Virus record (IMG/VR): IMGVR_UViG_3300028883_000999 | Coordinates: 1 to 36,604 of that record | Reading direction: 5' to 3' (one strand) | DNA: 36,604 bases | DNA from: a virus | Part shown: piece by piece, positions 32,217 through 36,604 of the stretch | Layout: each line of letters starts with the position of its first letter | Position numbering within the stretch: position 1 is the stretch's first letter | The notes under the pieces: model-generated | Told to the model about the DNA's origin: nothing | Seen by the model: only the letters and a program-made list of their open reading frames with translations | Database searches by the model: none | Program-made: the position numbers and the translations under genes

Positions 32217-32500
32217 GGTTGTTGGTTTTGATATGTCTGGTCAAAAACACTTTCCTTATCCAGCCTATCCTGCTCCCGCAACTCCTCTATCAACTCCTTG
32301 GTCAGACGCTGCCCTTTGTACTCATCTCGTCTGGATAGGTAGATCAGTAAGGCCGCCCAGGAAAAGGCAAGGTGCAGAACGATATAGATCCATACCACAT
32401 TTACAGGCCAGTTAATATCATTGATTAACGGGTAGATCAATACCACCAATCCATTAATCAGGATTATTGATATCATCAGATATATCCGACTCATCTTCAT
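32213..32500 (-). CDS. Small membrane protein with two helices
   Basis: 95 aa from the ATG at 32500 (32494 and 32524 also possible). Two hydrophobic segments, about residues 4-26 (IYLMISIILINGLVVLIYPL) and 34-56 (VWIYIVLHLAFSWAALLIYL), then a charged tail with RLTKELIEELREQDRLDKES. It overlaps the 46-aa membrane gene upstream, so the two could form a pair. Confidence 0.55.
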   Translation of the reverse strand: MKMSRIYLMISIILINGLVVLIYPLINDINWPVNVVWIYIVLHLAFSWAALLIYLSRRDEYKGQRLTKELIEELREQDRLDKESVFDQTYQNQQP

Positions 32501-32594
32501 TAGCACTTGCAACGAGTAGAACAAGCAGGATGCATACGAAGAATCCTACGATGTCCCACCATCCGAAGTCCAATCCAGGATCACCTGAGAACAT
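32454..32594 (-). CDS. 46-aa single-helix membrane peptide
   Basis: Opens MFSGDPGLDFGWWDIVGFFV with a hydrophobic run through CILLVLLVASA and an acidic tail (EDESDISDDINN). One membrane helix. It overlaps the 44-aa gene upstream by 14 bases and the two-helix gene downstream by about 47. Chain overlap supports it; function unknown. Confidence 0.5.
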   Translation of the reverse strand: MFSGDPGLDFGWWDIVGFFVCILLVLLVASANEDESDISDDINNPD

Positions 32595-32715
32595 AATCTT
32601 GCTTTTTTAATGGTTCGGTCCTTGTCGATTTGCCCGGATTTATTTGTCTCCACCTGGGCCTTTCGGTCCTTTTATGGATCACTATCTCGAAGTTCTTGCC
32701 TATGCGGAGTCTCAT
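32581..32715 (-). CDS. 44-aa basic peptide
   Basis: Starts ATG at 32715, overlapping the stop of the HTH-like gene as ATGA, and ends inside the membrane-peptide gene. Composition is very basic (HKRTERPRWRQINPGKSTRT), as in small nucleic-acid-binding peptides. No family recognised. Confidence 0.45.
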   Translation of the reverse strand: MRLRIGKNFEIVIHKRTERPRWRQINPGKSTRTEPLKKQDYVLR

Positions 32716-33137
32716 GGCTGTGGTGTATAGATCCGTGAAATATTTACATCCAGCCGGTAGCCCATATCCTGGAACTGGTTAATCAGAGTGGATAGTTTTC
32801 GCAGCATCTCGGGATCATAATTACCTGTCGGCATGCTCCCCGATCTTACCGGCTTCTCAATTGCCCGGGCTTCACTCATCGGCTGCTTTTCGGCTGATTC
32901 GGCAGAATCTTTGGGCTTCCCATTCAGCAGGTGACCGTACTTTTCAATGAATTTTTCCAGCTTTTTCACAGATGGCTCGCGGATGCTTACAGCCACCGGG
33001 TCAAATTCCATGATCTCTTTGTGAAGTATACGGTTTATTCCGATTTCCTTGCTGATATTGGTGAAGGACTTCCCCTGGCTTTGGAGAATTTCGGTCAATT
33101 CTTTGGCCTGCCGGATCTTTTTATAGACTGCACTCAT
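32712..33137 (-). CDS. Small HTH-like protein A
   Basis: 141 aa. N-terminal region ELTEILQSQGKSFTNISKEI then a second helix pair resembles an XRE-like HTH; residues about 55-72 read SVKKLEKFIEKYGHLLNG, like the end helix of the same fold. The rest is a flexible, Ser/Glu-rich linker and a short C-terminal helix. It overlaps protein B by 17 bases and shows the same layout, so the pair may be related paralogs. Confidence 0.5.
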   Translation of the reverse strand: MSAVYKKIRQAKELTEILQSQGKSFTNISKEIGINRILHKEIMEFDPVAVSIREPSVKKLEKFIEKYGHLLNGKPKDSAESAEKQPMSEARAIEKPVRSGSMPTGNYDPEMLRKLSTLINQFQDMGYRLDVNISRIYTPQP

Positions 33138-33576
33138 TTTCTTTCAATTCAATGTTAAAATTCATCTTCACTTGCGGGTGATAGGACAGCGCCCTGAGCA
33201 GATCGAACATATCGCATTGATCCAGGGTTTTTAGGGCTGCCTCTTTCTCCTCGGGTATGGTGGGTGGCTTTTTTCTTCCCAGGTAGTCCTCCTCCTCCAG
33301 CTCCTGGGCGAACTCCTCGACCTCCCGGGGCGACATAGGCTTTTTCGGTTTGAAAGCCTCCGTCTCGTCCCGGTATCTCTCGTTGAAGTCCTGGATCTTT
33401 GCCAGAGTGAGCGGGGTTATCCTTATCGTATCGCCGTTCTTACTTCGGATAAGATTGTTAATTGTCGGTGGCAATAAGCCAGTTTCTTCACAAATACTTT
33501 TCTGCGTTCTCCCCACTTCCTCCACGAAGTATTTGTAGGTGCGCTTAAAATCGTGTATATCCCGGTATTCCATCAT
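33121..33576 (-). CDS. Small HTH-like protein B
   Basis: 151 aa. Residues about 10-70 show RTQKSICEETGLLPPTINNL followed by ITPLTLAKIQDFNERYRD, an XRE-like HTH with the final Leu-rich helix. A Glu-rich linker (EVEEFAQELEEEDYLG) and a C-terminal strand-rich end follow. Overlaps the exported HYR-like gene by 4 bases. It could be a regulator of the early or middle units. Confidence 0.5.
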   Translation of the reverse strand: MMEYRDIHDFKRTYKYFVEEVGRTQKSICEETGLLPPTINNLIRSKNGDTIRITPLTLAKIQDFNERYRDETEAFKPKKPMSPREVEEFAQELEEEDYLGRKKPPTIPEEKEAALKTLDQCDMFDLLRALSYHPQVKMNFNIELKENECSL

Positions 33577-34136
33577 TTAACACTTGCCCACCACCATGAA
33601 GGATCCATGATGGTATCCGGTATCATAATCGTATTCTCGAATACATAGACTTTCCCCAGGGTGTCGGTAAAAGCCGTGTCTCCCAGCTGCACAAACACTT
33701 CAGTATCGGCGTAGAGCCTGTTGAACTCTTCCAGGTTAAACTGCGTCCATCCATACCACGTCCGGTACATATCCATCACCTCCTGATCGGTATATCCTTT
33801 CCATTCGGGATTAAGAGCTATTGTCATTGCGGTATCCAGGATAGTGGGGGGGATGGTATCAAGAATAGACACAGGGAAGCTGGCATCGGCTGTGTTGCCT
33901 GCTGCATCGGTGGCGGTGAATGTGACAGTTACCTCCCCGCTGATCATTGTGCCCGGGGCAGGATCCTGCTCAAGGGTGTAGCTCCCGCAGTTGTCATATA
34001 CCACCACCAGGGAAGAGTAATCAGGTAGGGCGGCCTCACAGTTTTCGTCCACATAGACATACTGCCGGGGGATCTGTGCGATCATCATGCACCCGTAAAG
34101 GAGTGCCATGATAGAAAATAAGATCAGTCTTTTCAT
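33573..34136 (-). CDS. Exported HYR-like domain protein
   Basis: 187 aa from the ATG at 34136, which gives a signal peptide (RLILFSIMALLYGCMMIA) with mature Gln. Residues about 25-100 resemble one HYR/Ig-like repeat: NCEAALPDYSSLVVVYDNCG then GEVTVTFTATDAAGNTADAS and ILDTIPP. HYR domains usually mediate adhesion at the surface. The C-terminal half is unfamiliar. It lies far from the other exported proteins, among small regulatory genes. Confidence 0.65.
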   Translation of the reverse strand: MKRLILFSIMALLYGCMMIAQIPRQYVYVDENCEAALPDYSSLVVVYDNCGSYTLEQDPAPGTMISGEVTVTFTATDAAGNTADASFPVSILDTIPPTILDTAMTIALNPEWKGYTDQEVMDMYRTWYGWTQFNLEEFNRLYADTEVFVQLGDTAFTDTLGKVYVFENTIMIPDTIMDPSWWWASVK

Positions 34137-34161
34137 AATCGTAAGTATTTGGTTAATAACA

Positions 34162-34377
34162 TTATTCATTGATCAACTCTAATAATTTCGGATGCACACC
34201 GGAAATGGTTTTGATCGTTCTCTCCCTGGGAAGCGGATCCAAACGGACACTATGGAATTCAGTACCGGGCATATAGGATACAGTGTGGGTGATCTCACCT
34301 TCACGGCCGATCATCTTTCTCGACAATCCAGATCCAACTGGAAGGCCTAGTATTTTGACTCTGTCCCCTTTTTTCAT
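34162..34377 (-). CDS. Small KOW/SH3-like protein (71 aa)
   Basis: The opening MKKGDRVKILGLPVGSGLSR, then IGREGEITHTV and FHSVRLDP, has the strand order of a KOW or SH3-like barrel (GDxVxIxxG...GxxGxIxxV). Such small barrels bind RNA or protein. Overlaps the upstream membrane gene by 4 bases. Confidence 0.5.
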   Translation of the reverse strand: MKKGDRVKILGLPVGSGLSRKMIGREGEITHTVSYMPGTEFHSVRLDPLPRERTIKTISGVHPKLLELINE

Positions 34378-34649
34378 ACCTCCACCTCCTTTTCTTTTGT
34401 CATTTCGACCTCCTCCTCCACCATTTCCCGGTACATAATCTCTTCCTCCGGGCTCATAGGTATGCTGTCATCGATCTCCACTGCATGATCGATCTCCCGA
34501 ACGAAAAAGCAGGCGCTCAGAATCAGAATAAACAGGGTTATCTTGGCCAGGGGGTGCATATCGGCCACCACCACACAATAAGCGGTGAAGATCATCAGCA
34601 GGTAGAATACCACCTTTGCTGCAATACGGATCAATCGAAATGAATTCAT
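34374..34649 (-). CDS. Small membrane protein (91 aa)
   Basis: Start taken at 34649, where the ATG overlaps the stop of the upstream gene as ATGA; the longer frame to 34709 would overlap more. Two hydrophobic helices, about residues 8-30 (AAKVVFYLLMIFTAYCVVVA) and 34-50, then a very acidic tail (SPEEEIMYREMVEEEVEMTK). Function unknown. Confidence 0.55.
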   Translation of the reverse strand: MNSFRLIRIAAKVVFYLLMIFTAYCVVVADMHPLAKITLFILILSACFFVREIDHAVEIDDSIPMSPEEEIMYREMVEEEVEMTKEKEVEV

Positions 34650-34954
34650 GGTTTTTTTAATTGGGGTTTCTTTACAATCCAGCCGCGCCTGGGGTATCTG
34701 AATACACACATCCGGTTCAGATCACGGAGCCGGAGCCTTGAAAGGCCGTTCTTCATTCGCGCTGAATTGAATGCGTCCACGGTAGTGAGATTGAGTATCA
34801 CATAGCCGAACTTCTCGGCGAAAACCCAATGGATGTTCCCACTTTTAAAATATAATCCACGGATCAGCAGTTGATATCCCAGCCTGGTTCGTGCCACGGG
34901 GATATCCTTCTTCCGGAGGCTTTGACGTATGTATTTATAAGATAAATTCCCCAT
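34646..34954 (-). CDS. Hypothetical basic protein (102 aa)
   Basis: Opens MGNLSYKYIRQSLRKKDIPV with an HTH-like look and is Arg/Lys-rich throughout (ARMKNGLSRLRLRDLNR). A lengthened copy of the late motif lies inside it at 34841-34855. No family recognised. Confidence 0.5.
   Translation of the reverse strand: MGNLSYKYIRQSLRKKDIPVARTRLGYQLLIRGLYFKSGNIHWVFAEKFGYVILNLTTVDAFNSARMKNGLSRLRLRDLNRMCVFRYPRRGWIVKKPQLKKP
34841..34855 (-). promoter_or_regulatory. Late-motif-like site inside a gene
   Basis: TTATATTTTAAAAGT, one A longer than the consensus, inside the gene at 34646, about 190 bases before the next start. It may be chance or an internal promoter for the membrane and KOW-like genes. Confidence 0.3.
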
Positions 34955-34956
34955 GA

Positions 34957-35310
34957 TTATAGCTTGAAAATGAAAACCTTCCCTGTCGGTACCACAGGCC
35001 GTATAGTCACATTTTTACCCTCAAAATGCAGGTAGAAATCTCCAATGCTACAGATGGAATGCTCTTCCAGGAACATCCGTAGCCGAAGCCTGAACATAAA
35101 GTATTCGACATCCCGCTTTTTCAGGTATTCATAGAATTCGATTTCCGCATCTGCTCTTTCATCTGGATGTTTTTCCCACCATTCCTCCCACCAGGTCAGC
35201 TCCTCTTCGCATTCCGGAAAGATCTTTGGGCATCTGGCCATGAATTCATCCTTTGTGAATTTGCTGAGGGTAACCAACTTCCTGCTTAATTTTTCTATGT
35301 CGATTTCCAT
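34957..35310 (-). CDS. Hypothetical acidic protein (117 aa)
   Basis: Start taken at 35310, a TAATG overlap with the previous gene. A Trp/Glu-rich segment, EELTWWEEWWEKHPDERADA, is the main feature. Mostly helical. No function recognised. Confidence 0.5.
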   Translation of the reverse strand: MEIDIEKLSRKLVTLSKFTKDEFMARCPKIFPECEEELTWWEEWWEKHPDERADAEIEFYEYLKKRDVEYFMFRLRLRMFLEEHSICSIGDFYLHFEGKNVTIRPVVPTGKVFIFKL

Positions 35311-35579
35311 TACCTGTGAGATATAGCAATTCGAACTTCCTTTCCACTTTTCTCCCATCTGGAACGAAGGGAAATTATCTTATCCCTCTTATCCCAGTTA
35401 TGCAGGTTTACCCGGTTCTGAAAGCATTCGATCTTGTATTCAATCGCATTCAGCCGATTAATGATATGGATATAAGCCTCGTAGGTCCTGCATTTCTTTA
35501 GTTTCTCTATGAGTATATATCTCCTGGCGTCAAGATCGGCCCGGTATGCCACCTGGTACATTCTCTCTTCCTGTGTCAT
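35310..35579 (-). CDS. Hypothetical coiled protein (89 aa)
   Basis: Helical and basic, with RRYILIEKLKKCRTYEAYIH and EYKIECFQNRVNLH suggesting an antiparallel helix pair. The start touches the endolysin stop and the stop overlaps the next start as TAATG. Function unknown. Confidence 0.5.
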   Translation of the reverse strand: MTQEERMYQVAYRADLDARRYILIEKLKKCRTYEAYIHIINRLNAIEYKIECFQNRVNLHNWDKRDKIISLRSRWEKSGKEVRIAISHR

Positions 35580-36043
35580 TATCTGAAGCTTTGGTGTTCT
35601 CCCGAGTCGGGATTCTTTCTTTTGAGTCGCCGGTAACCCAGCACCCGCTCCTTTCGGTATGCGGAGATCCTCACTGAATTACCCTGGTTACCACCCAGCA
35701 CCCATACGAACCTGTCCGATTCGCGGATGTAAAGCCCCACGTGGCCCTTCCATGACTCCCTGGACTCACGCCAGAGAATAACCAGATCGCCCAGCTCAGG
35801 TGTTTTGATAATTTGGCCTTCCTTAAGCCATTCCCGTGCATTCAGCCCTTCGGTTGGCCTGAGGCCTGCCTTGAGGATCACCCAGTCCATAAAGACGTCA
35901 CACCAGTCAACAGTGTCATCATCCTTCACCCAGTCACGGCCCGTCTGATGGAAGTATTTGAGCACATCGGGGCTATGCTCGTCCCCCGGGATCTCGGTTA
36001 CCCCGTATTCAGCCAGGGCAATTTTGATAAGTTGATCGTTCAT
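35579..36043 (-). CDS. Endolysin-like cysteine peptidase (TIGR02594 / NlpC-P60-CHAP type)
   Basis: 154 aa. Catalytic Cys48 in VDWCDVFMDWV, His101 in WKGHVGLYI and Asn119 in VLGGNQGNSV fit the Cys-His-polar triad of TIGR02594 peptidoglycan hydrolases. Typical extras: GLNAREWLKEGQ and PELGDLVILWR, then ISAYRKERVLGYRR near the end. No signal peptide, so holin release is expected. It lies at the opposite end from the holin, about 32 kb away, with a weak late-motif match before its start. Confidence 0.85.
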   Translation of the reverse strand: MNDQLIKIALAEYGVTEIPGDEHSPDVLKYFHQTGRDWVKDDDTVDWCDVFMDWVILKAGLRPTEGLNAREWLKEGQIIKTPELGDLVILWRESRESWKGHVGLYIRESDRFVWVLGGNQGNSVRISAYRKERVLGYRRLKRKNPDSGEHQSFR

Positions 36044-36246
36044 TGTGTTTTTATCTTAAAATATTGGTCATTGATCGTTGTACCACTTTCAATCCTGTCA
36101 TCAGCCTCCAGATCCTCCAGGGCTTGATCTACATGCTGTTGGATTCTGTCCCGTAGGTCTCTCCTGGTAACATTTTCAGGCATCCGGTTTGCCGCTTTGC
36201 GTTCCTGTTGGATCTGCCAGATGGTTTGAAATACATGCTCCTTCAT
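36040..36246 (-). CDS. Small helical protein (68 aa)
   Basis: MKEHVFQTIWQIQQERKAAN, then RRDLRDRIQQHVDQALEDLE and a short strand end (DQYFKIKTQ). Looks like a small winged-helix-type fold. Overlaps the endolysin start by 4 bases and lies 4 bases after a partial gene. Its final codons hold the weak late-motif match at 36051. Confidence 0.5.
   Translation of the reverse strand: MKEHVFQTIWQIQQERKAANRMPENVTRRDLRDRIQQHVDQALEDLEADDRIESGTTINDQYFKIKTQ
36051..36064 (-). promoter_or_regulatory. Weak late-motif match before the endolysin
   Basis: CAATATTTTAAGAT on the minus strand: the ATATTTTAA core is kept but the flanks differ. About 7 bases to the ATG at 36043. Kept as low-confidence. Confidence 0.35.
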
Positions 36247-36250
36247 TTCT

Positions 36251-36604
36251 TCAATAGTTTGTTCCCTGTACAGGCCGGCGTTTGATCCAACTCAGCAGGG
36301 TCAGATATAGAGATTCAGCTCCATTCACATAGCTTGGTTTATTGATCATATCATTCAGTAAATCCGTGATATTTACTCCACGTCGTTTTGCCTCCCTGAC
36401 GAGTTGTTCGTACTGTTCGAATGTTAATTGTGATTCTATTTCGAGAATGTGGATGGCGGGTTTAAGAAGAGGATTTTTGTATTTCTCATTGAAGATCGTT
36501 CCGACAAATCGACAATAAGAATCGTGAGATTTCTCACCATGGCTTTTTTTGAACTCTTCGCGGTAAAATTTCCGTGCCTCCTGAATGATCTTTTTTCGCC
36601 CCCC
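36251..36604 (-). CDS. Partial gene, C-terminal 117 aa, function unknown
   Basis: Open from the window edge to a TGA at 36251. It contains ARKFYREEFKKSHGEKSHDS, LKPAIHILEIESQLTFEQYE and RRGVNITDLLNDMINKPSY. The helical, charged character is unlike a structural protein. The start is outside the window. Direction and 4-base spacing place it in the same run as the genes downstream. Confidence 0.6.
   Translation of the reverse strand, partial: GGRKKIIQEARKFYREEFKKSHGEKSHDSYCRFVGTIFNEKYKNPLLKPAIHILEIESQLTFEQYEQLVREAKRRGVNITDLLNDMINKPSYVNGAESLYLTLLSWIKRRPVQGTNY

Noticed and set aside
1-36604. CRISPR array, diversity-generating retroelement or rRNA
   Set aside because: No regularly spaced repeats, reverse transcriptase or rRNA sequence were seen on either strand.

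Overview
The window is the edge of a Bacteroidota chromosome followed by most of the structural half of an integrated siphovirus-like prophage. The Bacteroidota assignment rests on the nine clear Sec signal peptides, all of which put Gln at the predicted mature N-terminus (the Bacteroidetes 'Q-rule'), on the lack of Shine-Dalgarno sites, on A/T-rich leaders and on the protein families present. A genus cannot be read from the sequence; something like Marinilabiliales or Bacteroidales is a guess.

Layout. 1-300 is a chromosomal XRE-type antitoxin-like gene. 301-925 has no convincing gene. It holds terminator hairpins and two copies of a tRNA 3' end; the longer (680-726, minus strand, CAT anticodon loop) looks like the attachment-site remnant of an elongator tRNA-Met. 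926-2569 is an AT-rich cargo operon: secreted trypsin-like protease, small partner protein, PIN-domain protein. 2736-5786 holds small membrane proteins, a 3-TM holin candidate and its partner, a secreted protein and a sigma-70-like factor fused to a NUMOD4-like domain. 5786-12453 is a fibre/adhesin region with an exported two-copy repeat protein, a sulfotransferase-like protein, an exported beta-helix protein, a LamG-like protein and a collar/fibre-like protein. 12453-20849 is the tail module: tail tip, distal tail, tape measure, tail-assembly chaperones with a probable -1 frameshift, and tail tube. 20855-31006 is neck, capsid, decoration, scaffold, MuF-like minor head protein with a zincin domain, portal, and large and small terminase. 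31036-36604 is a tightly overlapped run of small genes, including a second sigma-like regulator with a Myb/SANT-like domain, two small HTH proteins and an NlpC/P60-CHAP-like endolysin. Integrase, repressor and replication genes are not seen and would lie beyond base 36604.

Almost every phage gene reads right to left on the minus strand. Many neighbours overlap as ATGA or TGATG, which suggests translational coupling. The main exception is a small plus-strand membrane-protein gene at 24812-25063, inserted between head genes.

The most notable signal is a 14-bp motif, TTATATTTTAAAGT on the minus strand. It occurs exactly four times (3459, 7810, 20251, 31007) and in near form at 24740, 28879, 34841 and weakly 36051. 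Apart from the 34841 copy, each lies 0 to about 22 bases upstream of a start codon that begins a plausible transcription unit: small terminase, portal, scaffold, tail chaperone, fibre block and a last single gene before a terminator; the weak copy precedes endolysin. One copy sits directly behind a strong intrinsic terminator. The motif has no visible -33 element, and the prophage encodes two sigma-like proteins with unusual extra DNA-binding domains. My working model is a phage-specific late promoter class with very short or absent mRNA leaders, read by one of these factors.
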